Positions 31,639 through 40,908 of a DNA stretch of 64,000 bases are shown piece by piece. The position numbers were made by a program, and so were the translations under genes. Numbering within the stretch: the first letter of the stretch is position 1; each line of letters starts with the position of its first letter. The stretch comes from JAQVIJ01 sp041287365 (GTDB lineage Bacteria; Desulfobacterota; Dissulfuribacteria; Dissulfuribacterales; DYLC01): positions 186,001 through 250,000 of the forward strand of contig JBEULL010000004.1 of the NCBI GenBank assembly GCA_041287365.1. The letters run 5' to 3'. A model generated the notes under the pieces. It saw nothing but the letters and a program-made list of their open reading frames with translations, was not told the origin of the DNA and did no database searches.

Positions 31639-33046
31639 TGTCTTTTAGTATGAAGCCTCCGATGCGCAGCGCCTTTTTGACCACCTCCATGGGATGATTT
31701 CCTAATACTCGAATCACGGGTTCCTTGCCCACATCGCCTAAATCATAGATGAGGTCGGGAACAAAACCTGTTGTGCGGATGGCCTCGGTCACACCCCAGA
31801 TGAGGGAAGAGCCCTCGCGATTTTTAGAATCTTCAGGTTCGTTGAGTCTGGAAAATTCCGCTATGGAATAGCCAAGCTTTTGTGCGGTTTCCAGAAAGTC
31901 AGGTCGATAGCGAATGGCCATGGCCGAGCGCTTGGCGCGATCAAAACGCATGACCGTGAGGATGATGCGCGCCACATGGCTGGATGCGTCAAATCGAGGC
32001 GATGAAAGCCTTGCAACTCCCTTTTCAAGGCCCACGATTCGGCCCGGAAATCCCGCCACATCCATGCGGCCTTCGGGCCATGAAAGCTCGGGCCAGGGCA
32101 GGGCATATCCTAAATTGGTCTGGATTTCAGGGACGAGCTCTCGGCACTTGAAGCCCTGTAAAAATCTCCATGCCTGTTCCAGTGCTTCCAGTACCTCATA
32201 TTTTGCATGAAGATTGTCCAGAAGATATAAGGGGTTGGTTGGCCCGATGCCTTTCCCTAACGAGAATGAGGCAGCGATGGCCTTGGCAGTAAAGTGTTTG
32301 GCCATGTACACTGCCTCCTGAAGGGGCTTGCCCTGGGCTAAATAGGCGGTCAGCGCGGCAGAGAAGGTGCAGCCTGTTCCATGAGTGTTTTTTATATTCA
32401 GGCGGTGCATGGAATATTCCTCTAACTTTCCGTTACAGCAACAAAGGAGGTCAACAGCATCCCCTTCTGGCAGGTGGCCACCCTTCAAGACCACCATCTT
32501 TAGTGGTGAACGATATGCAGGGGAAACAGTATCTTTTAACATCCCTTTAAGACGCAATGCGGCATCCCTTGCCTCCTGACGGTTGCGAATGGGTTGATCA
32601 AGAATGACCGATGCCTCTTCAATATTGGGGGTGATCACGTCCGCCAATGGAAACAGGTGTTCTCTCATGGCCGAGACCGCCTCACGTTCCAGAAGGGGAT
32701 GCCCACCCTTGGCCACCATGACCGGGTCTATGACCAGAATGCCATTAAAGGTGTGGCGTTTCAGGGCATCTGCCACTGCCTTTATGATCTCCGCATTGGC
32801 AAGCATTCCTGTTTTGATGGCATTGGGACGAATGTCGGAAAGCACCGCATTTAGCTGTGCTGTCACAAACTCTGAAGAAGTGGCGGATACATCGTGGACA
32901 CCCAGGGTGTTTTGAGCCGTAAGCGCGGTGATTACGCTGCAACCATAGGCGCCAAGCAGGGTAAAGACCTTCAGGTCCTGTTGAACCCCGGCGCCTCCGC
33001 TTGAATCCGAGCCTGCTATGGTCAATATGGGAATGGGCTGCTGCAT
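31631..33046 (-). CDS. thiD: Hydroxymethylpyrimidine (phosphate) kinase fused to ThiN thiamine-phosphate synthase
   Basis: The 471-residue protein covers two thiamine steps. Residues 1-265 are ThiD (ILTIAGSDSSGGAGVQQDLK, DPVMVAKGG, NTHGTGCTFSAALTAYLA with the anion hole), which phosphorylates HMP twice. From about 285 the ThiN domain (ELVPEIQTNLGYALPWP, DVAGFPGRIVGL, RFDASSHVARIILTVMRFD) joins HMP-PP to the thiazole phosphate in place of ThiE. The ATG at 33046 follows AAGGAGG; a Met six codons earlier overlaps that site. No TPP riboswitch is visible in the 78 bases upstream. It overlaps the fumarase gene. Confidence 0.93.
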   Translation of the reverse strand: MQQPIPILTIAGSDSSGGAGVQQDLKVFTLLGAYGCSVITALTAQNTLGVHDVSATSSEFVTAQLNAVLSDIRPNAIKTGMLANAEIIKAVADALKRHTFNGILVIDPVMVAKGGHPLLEREAVSAMREHLFPLADVITPNIEEASVILDQPIRNRQEARDAALRLKGMLKDTVSPAYRSPLKMVVLKGGHLPEGDAVDLLCCCNGKLEEYSMHRLNIKNTHGTGCTFSAALTAYLAQGKPLQEAVYMAKHFTAKAIAASFSLGKGIGPTNPLYLLDNLHAKYEVLEALEQAWRFLQGFKCRELVPEIQTNLGYALPWPELSWPEGRMDVAGFPGRIVGLEKGVARLSSPRFDASSHVARIILTVMRFDRAKRSAMAIRYRPDFLETAQKLGYSIAEFSRLNEPEDSKNREGSSLIWGVTEAIRTTGFVPDLIYDLGDVGKEPVIRVLGNHPMEVVKKALRIGGFILKDND

Positions 33047-33124
33047 ATCTTTTACCTCCTTCATGGTTTCGTGTTATGGGGAATGTGATTGTCCTATTTA
33101 TTTGTCCAATCGCCCCGACAACTA

Positions 33125-34495
33125 TCAACCCATTTTTTCTATGTGTTGAAGCAAGTTAGCGGTTTTTTCCTGTAACAGTGCGATGTCTTCTCTGGTTTCC
33201 ACATTTAGTCGCAACAAGGGTTCTGTATTGGAACCTCTCAGATTGAAGCGCCACTTTTCAAACTCCATGCTCAGGCCATCTGTGTAATCTATACGTGCCG
33301 CTTCTTTTTTGTATGCTTCCTCGATGAATGCAAGAACCTGCTGAATGTCTTTGACTCGGCGGTTGATCTCACCGCTTACCGGAAAGCGTCGTTGCCGCTC
33401 CATCACCATTTGAGAAAGGGGCATACCCCTCACACACATCAGTTCTGTAATCAGGAGCCATGGAATCATGCCGCTGTCACAGTAACTGAATTTTTTGAAG
33501 TAGTGATGACCGCTCATCTCGCCGCCATATATGGCATCCTCTTTGCGCATGCGTTCCTTGATGAAGGCATGTCCGGTCTTGGACTGAATAGGGATTCCGC
33601 TCAAGGCCTTCGTGATCTCGATGGTATTCCATGTAAGCCGTGGATCGTGAACGATTTTCAATGACTTGCCTGAGTGTTTGAGCAAAAAGGCCTCGGCAAG
33701 AAGCCCCACCAAATAATAGCCCTCTATGAATCCGCCCTGTTCATCGAAGAGAAAACAGCGGTCGAAGTCGCCGTCCCAGGCTATACCCAGGTCTGCACCT
33801 GTTTCTCGCACCGCCTGTGCCGTCCGATGACGGTTTTCGGAGAGCAGTGGATTGGGAATGCCGTTGGGAAAGCGGCCGTCGGGTTCATGGCATATCTTTA
33901 TGAATTCAAATGGTAAAAAGGGCTCCAATACGTCTATTATGGGCCCGGCACAGCCGTTTCCTGCATCGGTTACGATTCTGATTGGCTTGAGGTTTGCAAC
34001 GTTTATATAGCTCAGCAGATGTTGAATGTAATCCTTGCGATGCTGAAGGGGTTTGCATGGTGCAGTCTCTGAAGGCAAAAATACCTCGTTGTCGCTCAAC
34101 ACCATGGATTCGATGGTTTTTAGCCCGGAATCGCCGCTTATGGGCCTGCTCTCCCGCTGAACCAGCTTCATGCCGTTGTATTCCTGAGGATTGTGGCTGG
34201 CTGTCACCATGATGCCGCCGTCCAGACCGTAATGAGCGGTGGAAAAGTATATCTCCTCTGTGCCGCAAAGCCCTATATCGAAGACCCCTACGCCTTGCGA
34301 TGCCAACCCCTGGGCCAGGGCAAGGCTGAGCGGCCTGCTGCTCTCCCTTACATCATGGCCGATGACCACCTTTTGGGCATTCAAAAGCCCTGCAAATGCC
34401 TTGCCGATGTGAAACGCCATGGTTTCGTTCAACTCCTCGGGGACACGACCACGAATATCGTATGCCTTGAACGGGCTATTCTTTGTTTCTGCCAT
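33125..34495 (-). CDS. manB: Phosphomannomutase/phosphoglucomutase (AlgC/ManB family)
   Basis: The 456-residue alpha-D-phosphohexomutase interconverts mannose 6- and 1-phosphate. FKAYDIRGRVPEELNE is the typical start. GGIMVTASHNPQEYNGMK holds the phosphoserine. GIAWDGDFDRCFLFDE is the metal loop, and GEMSGHHYFK the sugar-specificity loop with GEMSxH as in dual-specific enzymes. RGSNTEPLLRLNVE binds phosphate at the C-terminus. It overlaps manC by 20 bases and together with it supplies GDP-mannose for surface polysaccharide. Length is usual. Confidence 0.94.
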   Translation of the reverse strand: MAETKNSPFKAYDIRGRVPEELNETMAFHIGKAFAGLLNAQKVVIGHDVRESSRPLSLALAQGLASQGVGVFDIGLCGTEEIYFSTAHYGLDGGIMVTASHNPQEYNGMKLVQRESRPISGDSGLKTIESMVLSDNEVFLPSETAPCKPLQHRKDYIQHLLSYINVANLKPIRIVTDAGNGCAGPIIDVLEPFLPFEFIKICHEPDGRFPNGIPNPLLSENRHRTAQAVRETGADLGIAWDGDFDRCFLFDEQGGFIEGYYLVGLLAEAFLLKHSGKSLKIVHDPRLTWNTIEITKALSGIPIQSKTGHAFIKERMRKEDAIYGGEMSGHHYFKKFSYCDSGMIPWLLITELMCVRGMPLSQMVMERQRRFPVSGEINRRVKDIQQVLAFIEEAYKKEAARIDYTDGLSMEFEKWRFNLRGSNTEPLLRLNVETREDIALLQEKTANLLQHIEKMG

Positions 34496-35966
34496 AGATG
34501 TCCTCGAATCTTACGATATCGTCCTCGCCGAGATAGCTTCCTGTCTGCACCTCGATGAGCTCAAGGGGGATCTTGCCCGGGTTTTGAAGTCTGTGTTTCA
34601 CACCCAAAGGTATATACACGGATTCGTCTTCCTTGAGCAGAAATTCCTTGTCATCTTGCGTCACCAAGGCCGTGCCCTTTACCACTATCCAATGCTCTGC
34701 CCTGTGGTGATGCATCTGGCTGGAAAGAATGCCGCCGGATTTTACTGTAATACGCTTTACCTGAAATCTGTCACCGGATTCGATGGTCTGAAAATGCCCC
34801 CAGGGCCGATAGACCACCGGATGCTCCACCGCCTCCTTGCGGCCTTGTTTTTTGAGGGCTGAAACCACGTCCTTGATTGCCTGACCGTGATCCTTGTGGC
34901 AGATGAGCACTGCATCCGAGGTTTCGACAACGATGGTATCCTCCATGCCCATCACGGCCACCAGCCGATCCTCGGAGCGAACCAGACAGTTTTTGCAGCC
35001 CTGTGTCAGTACATCCCCACTGATTAGATTTCCGTCTTCATTACAAGTGGATACATCCTTCAGACTGTTCCATGAGCCTACATCGCTCCATGTCTCGGCA
35101 AATGGAATGACCACCGCCTTGTTCGTATGTTCCATGACGGCATAATCTATGGAATCCGCAGGGCAGGTGTGAACGATCTCCCTGGGAAGCCGCAGGAAAT
35201 GGAGGTCTTTTCGCAGTCCTTGCATAGCGCGATGACATATTTCATATATGTCGGGTCTGAAGCGCTTCAGTTCTTCAAGATATGTGGTGGCCTTGCACAT
35301 GAAGATGCCGCTGTTCCAGAAGTAATTACCCTGTTTCAGATAACTTTCCGCCTTGTCTTTGGATGGTTTTTCCACAAAACGACGGACAGAAAAGTGCTGT
35401 GCGGATGAATCGTTCAGAAATGCCTCTATATAGCCATAGCCTGTTTCGGGGCCGGTAGGCACAATGCCGAATGTCACGATATGACCTTGTTCAGCTATTG
35501 TTTTTCCGTGCTTGATCGCTTTTTCAAAGGCAGTGTTTCCCTGAATCACGTGGTCTGCCGGTAGAATGAGCAGCACCGCGTCGTTTCCAAAGATGGCGGC
35601 GTCGGAACCGTCTGTATCATCTGTGGCGGAACTATCAGGGGCCGATGGCGGTTGCACATGGCTCAACAGGTGAAATGCGGCGTAGGCCACAGCAGGAGCC
35701 GTGTTTTTGCCTTCGGGCTCCAGGATGATGGCCTCTAAAGGCTGTTGAATTTCTTCGGCCTGTTCCCATACCAGAAACCGATGGTGGTCATTGGCGATTA
35801 CCATGGGAGCCGTGGCGCCGTCCATTGCTGCAGCCCGCATCAAGGTCTGTTGCAGAAGGGAATAGGGGCCTGTGAGCCTCAGAAACTGTTTCGGATAGGC
35901 CTTTCGAGAAAGGGGCCAGAGCCGAGTGCCAGAACCGCCACATAGAATGACTGGAACGATTTGCAT
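34476..35966 (-). CDS. manC: Bifunctional mannose-1-phosphate guanylyltransferase / mannose-6-phosphate isomerase
   Basis: The 496-residue type II enzyme makes GDP-mannose. The nucleotidyltransferase start PVILCGGSGTRLWPLSRKAYPKQFL is plain, and FVEKPSKDKAESYL and NSGIFMCKA follow. The C-terminal cupin (RPWGHFQTIESGDRFQVKRI, MHHHRAEHWIVVKGTA, YIPLGVKHRLQNPG) is the PMI domain. A low-complexity Ser/Asp/Thr stretch around residues 115-125 is an added loop. It is directly upstream of manB and 5 bases after ppiD, so the three genes form one unit. Confidence 0.95.
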   Translation of the reverse strand: MQIVPVILCGGSGTRLWPLSRKAYPKQFLRLTGPYSLLQQTLMRAAAMDGATAPMVIANDHHRFLVWEQAEEIQQPLEAIILEPEGKNTAPAVAYAAFHLLSHVQPPSAPDSSATDDTDGSDAAIFGNDAVLLILPADHVIQGNTAFEKAIKHGKTIAEQGHIVTFGIVPTGPETGYGYIEAFLNDSSAQHFSVRRFVEKPSKDKAESYLKQGNYFWNSGIFMCKATTYLEELKRFRPDIYEICHRAMQGLRKDLHFLRLPREIVHTCPADSIDYAVMEHTNKAVVIPFAETWSDVGSWNSLKDVSTCNEDGNLISGDVLTQGCKNCLVRSEDRLVAVMGMEDTIVVETSDAVLICHKDHGQAIKDVVSALKKQGRKEAVEHPVVYRPWGHFQTIESGDRFQVKRITVKSGGILSSQMHHHRAEHWIVVKGTALVTQDDKEFLLKEDESVYIPLGVKHRLQNPGKIPLELIEVQTGSYLGEDDIVRFEDIYGRNKE

Positions 35967-35971
35967 GTCTT

Positions 35972-37867
35972 CTACCTTCCCAACAGTTCTTCGTTTATGT
36001 GAATCTTGGCGTTTTTGCGCAGGTCTTTGAGCCAGCTGTCCATCACCAAATTCTTTTTTTGCGTGAGCAGTTTGTCCGTTATAGTCTTTTGTTGCGCAGG
36101 GAATCCACTCATGTCTGCGTCCGTGATGTCCTTGAGCCCCACTATGTAGAAACTATTTTGGACTTCCACAGGCCTTTCAGCGATGGGATTGGATTTGGTA
36201 AGGGTAAGCCCTGTTTCCAGCACTGGCTGGGGCAGTTCCTTGGCTGCGAGGGGCATTTCGGATCTGGAATAGGGTTTGCTGGTCATGAGTGTGAGTCCCT
36301 TTTCTTTGGCAATGGCTGTGATGTCCTTGCCTTTAATCTCCAATATCAGTTCTTCCGCCCTCTTTTTGGCGGCATCGGTGGCCTTCTGTTGAATGAGATC
36401 GGCATTCACCTTTTCTTTGACCTCTTCCAGAGGTGGAATACCTGACGGAACCTTCTCTGAGACCTCTGCTATGAGCATGCCGTCAGGAAGTTCGATGATC
36501 GAGCTCAAGGAGCCCTGGCCCAACTCGAATAGTTCGTTCAGGGCCTCTTTGCTCAAGGGGATGGGAGGCGTATTTTTTGTAAAAAGGCCTGTTTTGACAA
36601 GGGAGATGCCCTTTTTCTGGGCATATAATGTCAGGCTGCCCTGGGCGATTATGTCATCATAGAGTTTGCTCGCCTGCTCAAAAAGGCTGGACTTGGAGCG
36701 TTCCTCCTTGAGTTTTACGATGATGGATTCTTTTACCTCATCAAAGGGCTTCAGGCCTGCGGGCTGGATTTCTTCCAATTTTATGATGTGCCAGCCGAAG
36801 TCGGTCTTTACAGGGCCGGCGAGTTCACCAGGTTGCATGGAAAACACCGTCTCCTCAAAGGGTTTGACCATCATACCCCTGCTGAAAAAGCCCAGCTCAC
36901 CCCCTTTGGAGGCGCTTCCCGAGTCATCGGAATATTTTTTTGCCAATGCTTCGAAGGATTCCCCCTTCTTGAGCTTTGATAGCAGTTCTTCCGCCTTATT
37001 TTTGGCTGCTTCTATTGCCTTTTCATCGGCGTTTTGGTCGGTTTTGATCAGTATGTGACGAGCACGGCGTTGTTCTTTGGTGTTATAATCGTTTTGATGC
37101 TCTTCGTAATATGACTTGACATCTTGATCTGATATGTTAATACTATTTAGTACATCAGTCTTTTTGATTTCGATATAATTTAATGCTATTTTTGGTTGTG
37201 TTCTATATTTTTCTTTGTTTGCTTCATAGAATGTTTTTAGTTCATTATCTGTTGTTTTAATTTCTTTTGCAAAGTTATTAATATTTAATGTAATATATGT
37301 CAATTCCCTCTTCTCGTTATCATAATTATATTGTTCTCTTGCTTCTGATTCTGGAATCATTATGCTGTTTGTCAATAGATTTGATACTTTTTCAAGCAGT
37401 AATTGCTGGCGTAATTTGCCTTCAAAATCTATTGGAGTCATATGATTGGCTCTGAGTGATCTTTCATAGAGATTTTTATCGAATTGCCCATTGGAAAAAA
37501 AGGCCGGTATTCTCAATATTTCTTCCTGAATCTCTTCGTCTGATACATATATTTTGAGTTTGGATGCAGCTTGTTTGATAAGCAAATTGTTGATTAAATT
37601 GTCGAGCACTTGACTTTTTATATTCAGTTTTTCAAGAAAACCGTCAGGCATTTGTCCGCCGAAAAGCTGTTTGTATCTCTCTATGGTATTGATGTAGTCC
37701 ATTCGATATGCTTCGTAATTTATATCTTCACCATTGACAGTGGCTAGTGATGTCAGTCTTTGTGAGCGGAAGGTGCCTATACCCCAGAATACGAAGACCA
37801 GGGCAATGGCGCCCAATATGAATTTGACTGCCATTGAAGAGGCATTTTTGCGCATGAAATCCAGCAT
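35972..37867 (-). CDS. ppiD: Periplasmic folding factor PpiD (SurA-N and parvulin PPIase domains)
   Basis: The 631-residue protein has a short cytoplasmic start (MLDFMRKNAS), one membrane helix (AVKFILGAIALVFVFWGIG) and a large periplasmic part. SurA-N-like helices come first. A parvulin domain follows (ARHILIKTDQNADEKAIEAA; FEALAKKYSDDSGSASKGGELGFF; FGWHIIKLEE), then a second PPIase-like region and a C-terminal tail. It helps fold envelope proteins at the translocon. The ATG at 37867 follows GAGGAG; an earlier Met is less likely. The segment coding for residues of about 36-270 is much more AT-rich than the rest of the gene, which is odd within one frame. Confidence 0.92.
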   Translation of the reverse strand: MLDFMRKNASSMAVKFILGAIALVFVFWGIGTFRSQRLTSLATVNGEDINYEAYRMDYINTIERYKQLFGGQMPDGFLEKLNIKSQVLDNLINNLLIKQAASKLKIYVSDEEIQEEILRIPAFFSNGQFDKNLYERSLRANHMTPIDFEGKLRQQLLLEKVSNLLTNSIMIPESEAREQYNYDNEKRELTYITLNINNFAKEIKTTDNELKTFYEANKEKYRTQPKIALNYIEIKKTDVLNSINISDQDVKSYYEEHQNDYNTKEQRRARHILIKTDQNADEKAIEAAKNKAEELLSKLKKGESFEALAKKYSDDSGSASKGGELGFFSRGMMVKPFEETVFSMQPGELAGPVKTDFGWHIIKLEEIQPAGLKPFDEVKESIIVKLKEERSKSSLFEQASKLYDDIIAQGSLTLYAQKKGISLVKTGLFTKNTPPIPLSKEALNELFELGQGSLSSIIELPDGMLIAEVSEKVPSGIPPLEEVKEKVNADLIQQKATDAAKKRAEELILEIKGKDITAIAKEKGLTLMTSKPYSRSEMPLAAKELPQPVLETGLTLTKSNPIAERPVEVQNSFYIVGLKDITDADMSGFPAQQKTITDKLLTQKKNLVMDSWLKDLRKNAKIHINEELLGR

Positions 37868-38043
37868 AGTGTGGTTCTCCTCGATTTTTTTGAAAAACAA
37901 ACGGAAATTATTCCATATGGAGCCCTTTTGCAATCCCAATTCTATAAAGCAACTTTGATGGGGTCGCAAAAACCCGCTGCCCGCAATTATAACTGGTTAT
38001 GGTTAGTGTTGAATTTTTAATGGTTAATTGTGGTAAATTAACC

Positions 38044-38192
38044 TTAAGGGAAGTCCCAAAAATTAAGAGTTTTGTTGAATAGCAATGCGCGAGAAGGCGA
38101 AAAAGCGCAGCATACTCTCCGTATGTGAACATTTTTCGCTGACAAGCAACGCAGCTATCAGGCAAAAGAACAATTTTTGGGACTTCCCTTAA
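38044..38192. mobile_element. MITE-like element, 149 bp
   Basis: A perfect 21-bp terminal inverted repeat starts TTAAGGGAAGTCCCAAAAAT (38044) and ends with its complement at 38192. Inside, GCGAAAAA (38097-38104) pairs with TTTTTCGC (38132-38139), and CATAC with GTATG around a five-base loop. No gene fits inside. Outer TTAA on both ends could be a target duplication. It lies in the 432-base gap between ppiD and recN (37868-38299); the rest of that gap is AT-rich with GTTGAATTTTT-type sequence and shows no gene. A near-identical solo end is at 27733. Confidence 0.75.
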
Positions 38193-38299
38193 TTCAAAAT
38201 TCAGCAATTAACATGTAGCATCGAGTTGAGCGCCTTGCATTTGGCCTTTTTTGCCGTAGCCATGCCCTCAAATGACTTTTTACTAACCCATCAATTTTG

Positions 38300-39976
38300 T
38301 CAGGTATTCTGCTGTGTCTGCGAAACAAGGTGCTCCACATAGCGCATTGCGGCCTCTTTTCCGCCGCCGAGCATGCGTGAAAGCTCTTCCATGCGTTCTT
38401 CGTTGGAAATGTTGTGAATGGTCGTGACAGTGCCTCCGTCTGCGGTTTTCTTATAGGCCAGCAGGTGCTGATCGGCCAGGCATGCTATCTGTGGAAAGTG
38501 TGTGACTACTATCACCTGGCCTTGCGATGCCAGTGCCTTGAGTTTTTGCCCCACCCTTTCAGCCACCTCGCCGCCCAGACCTGTATCGATCTCATCGAAT
38601 ACTATGGTCTCAACTCCGGTGTTGCGGGCAAGTGCCGCACGCAGCGCCAGCATGACACGTGACAGCTCCCCTCCCGAGGCGATGGCTGTCAGGGGGCGAA
38701 GTGGCTCTCCCACATTCGGGCTGAAGAGGAATTGCACCTCATCCATACCATTTGTTGATATATGGGCAAGGGTGGGTTTTTCAGGGGTCAGTATCTCTAT
38801 CTTAAAGCGGGTCTGTTCCATTTTCAGGTGAGCCAGTTCCTTCAAAATGGCGGTCTCCAGCAGGTGCGCCCCTTGTTTTCTGAGCCTGGAGATGCGATTT
38901 GCCTGTGAAATCAATTTGGCTTCCAGGGTCTCGAACGTGTTTTGCAGAGTCTGTGTATCTTCTTGCAGGTGCTCCAGTTCGAAGATGCGTTTCTCCTGGT
39001 CTTTTCTGAAGGTCAGCACATCTTCAAGAGTCGGGCCGTGGCGGCGTTTCAGTTCCCTGAGGGCGTGATAGCGGTCTTCCATGGCCTCCAGTTTACTGGA
39101 GTCGGTGTGCAGGCCTTCCAGATAGTCTCGAATACCCAGCGCCGCATCCTCTGCGCGATAGGCCGTGTCTTTCAGCGCATCGGTTATTGGAGTGAGTCTG
39201 TCGTCGATGGCCGACATCTTTTCCATGCGCTGAATGCAGTCACGCAGCAATTTCTGGACGGAGTTTCGTTCCATGTATAGCGTCGAATATACAGCGTCGC
39301 CCAGTTCCCGCAGTGCATTGGTCTGTTTCAGGACGGTTATCTCCCGTTCCAGGGCCTCGTCTTCGTTGGGTTTGGGGTCTATGGCGTTCAACTCCTTTTG
39401 CACCCGCAAGGCTTCACTCAGTTCATGAGACGCGTTTTGTGCGGCATCCCGAGCCTTTTTCAGGGCCTTTTGTGCGGTTACAGTCTGTGCATGCAGGTCT
39501 TTGAGGGTGCCGAGTTCCTGCTCGAGTTGTAAAAATGTGTCCAGCCAGAGACAGTGGTTTTCACTGTTCAGCAATCGCTGATATTCGTGCTGGCCCGCGA
39601 TACTGATGAGACACGAAGAGATGGTTTTTAACAAGGTAAGCGGAGCCAGTACACCATTTATATAGATCCTGCTTTTGCCGTTTTTTTGTAGAATGCGACG
39701 AATGGAGATGTAATCCTCGTCACAAGGGATATCCTGTGCCGCCAGAACGCCTTTTATCTCATCAGTTGCCTCGAAAGCCAGCTGAATGACGGCCTGTTCC
39801 GCACCTGTGCTGATGTGTTGAGGCTGGGCCTTTTCACCCATGGCCAGTTTGATGGCCTGAATCATCAGGGATTTGCCGGCCCCTGTCTCACCGGTGAGCG
39901 CGATGAGCCCTTTAGTCAGTTCTATGCGTAACTGTTTTATGAGGATAAAGTTTTCAAGATATATTTCCTGCAACAT
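38300..39976 (-). CDS. recN: DNA repair protein RecN
   Basis: The 558-residue SMC-like ATPase acts in double-strand break repair. The N-terminal head has LTGETGAGKSLMIQAIKLAMG (Walker A). The middle is a coiled coil with a short hinge (about residues 150-370). The C-terminal head shows the ABC signature IASGGELSRVMLALRAALA and Walker B ETIVFDEIDTGLGGEVAERVG. Length is normal for RecN. It is a single gene with a MITE-bearing gap downstream and the divergent smr gene upstream. No LexA-type box was identified by eye. Confidence 0.96.
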   Translation of the reverse strand: MLQEIYLENFILIKQLRIELTKGLIALTGETGAGKSLMIQAIKLAMGEKAQPQHISTGAEQAVIQLAFEATDEIKGVLAAQDIPCDEDYISIRRILQKNGKSRIYINGVLAPLTLLKTISSCLISIAGQHEYQRLLNSENHCLWLDTFLQLEQELGTLKDLHAQTVTAQKALKKARDAAQNASHELSEALRVQKELNAIDPKPNEDEALEREITVLKQTNALRELGDAVYSTLYMERNSVQKLLRDCIQRMEKMSAIDDRLTPITDALKDTAYRAEDAALGIRDYLEGLHTDSSKLEAMEDRYHALRELKRRHGPTLEDVLTFRKDQEKRIFELEHLQEDTQTLQNTFETLEAKLISQANRISRLRKQGAHLLETAILKELAHLKMEQTRFKIEILTPEKPTLAHISTNGMDEVQFLFSPNVGEPLRPLTAIASGGELSRVMLALRAALARNTGVETIVFDEIDTGLGGEVAERVGQKLKALASQGQVIVVTHFPQIACLADQHLLAYKKTADGGTVTTIHNISNEERMEELSRMLGGGKEAAMRYVEHLVSQTQQNT

Positions 39977-40083
39977 TTGATCGCCTAAATGAATTTGGTC
40001 CTGTTGGGGCCTTGAAAAATCAAAAATCCTCGGGGCCGTCCTGACTCGACCGAGTAATTTTTCGAGGTCTTCATATTTTGTTA

Positions 40084-40111
40084 TTGTAAAGTACCTTTGA
40101 TGTTTTATAAA
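40084..40111 (+). promoter_or_regulatory. Putative sigma-70 promoter upstream of smr-tmk-tat genes
   Basis: TTGTAA (40084-40089), 16 bases, TATAAA (40106-40111) lie 40 bases before the smr-type gene start in the divergent recN/smr gap. Confidence 0.4.
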
Positions 40112-40151
40112 GGGATATAAAGGTAATAAATACTGATTTAACTGGTGTGTT

Positions 40152-40907
40152 ATGACAGAAGAGAAGAATTTTTCTTACAGGCCGTTTGATGGTCTGGAGA
40201 AGCGTTTGAAGGTGAAACGTAATGTTTCAGGGCTAACTACAAGAGGCGTTTCCATTCAAAGGGGGCGTTCAGATCTATCTTCCGCACCGCCGTCTTTTAG
40301 CGGGAATGAGGCGAGCCGGGCTGATTCAATGGATGTTGTATCGAACGAAGAAGCATTGTTCCGTGATGCTATGCGGGAGGTGACTCCTCTAAATGGCGAA
40401 AATAGGCCAGTTCATGCCGAAGCAGCGGCGCCTGATTTGAATTTGAATAAGATGCAAAATGAACAGACGATTGTAATGAGACAGTTGAAGGCCATTGTGT
40501 CAGGCAGTGCCGATGTCCCTGTATCAGCAACGCCCGAATTTGTCGAGGGCATAGGCTGGGGAGCGGACAGGCTGCTGGTTCAGAGATTGCACAAAGGGGA
40601 GTTTTCCGTGCAGGCATATTGTGATCTGCACGGTATGGACCTGTTATCCGCCATGGAGCGTTGCGAGGAATTTTTGAAGGACGCCATCGATACCTTCAAG
40701 GGCTGTGTGGCCATTATTCATGGAAGGGGGCTTTCCTCCAAGGGAAGGCCTGTTATAAAGGAAACGGTCATACATTGGTTGCATTCAGGGCCTTATCGGC
40801 GGTATATTATTGCCTTTTCCAGCGCACCCTCATGGGACGGCGGGCCCGGTGTTACTTATGTGCTTTTGAGACAGAGACCGGCCAGAAGAACGAAGACGAG
40901 GAGCTGA
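40152..40907 (+). CDS. Smr domain protein
   Basis: The 251-residue protein has a C-terminal Smr (MutS2-related) domain. DLHGMDLLSAMERCEEFL and VAIIHGRGLSSKGRPVIKETV are the LDLHG and HGxG motifs, and SSAPSWDGGPGVTYVLL closes the domain. Smr domains are nicking nucleases for DNA or RNA with unusual structures. The first 125 residues are hydrophilic and low in predicted structure, with no known domain. It lies 1 base before tmk, so the two are co-transcribed. Confidence 0.88.
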   Translation: MTEEKNFSYRPFDGLEKRLKVKRNVSGLTTRGVSIQRGRSDLSSAPPSFSGNEASRADSMDVVSNEEALFRDAMREVTPLNGENRPVHAEAAAPDLNLNKMQNEQTIVMRQLKAIVSGSADVPVSATPEFVEGIGWGADRLLVQRLHKGEFSVQAYCDLHGMDLLSAMERCEEFLKDAIDTFKGCVAIIHGRGLSSKGRPVIKETVIHWLHSGPYRRYIIAFSSAPSWDGGPGVTYVLLRQRPARRTKTRS

Positions 40908-40908
40908 T

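Noticed and set aside
33047..33124. TPP riboswitch ahead of thiDN
   Set aside because: Only 78 bases between manB and thiDN and none of the conserved TPP aptamer blocks.
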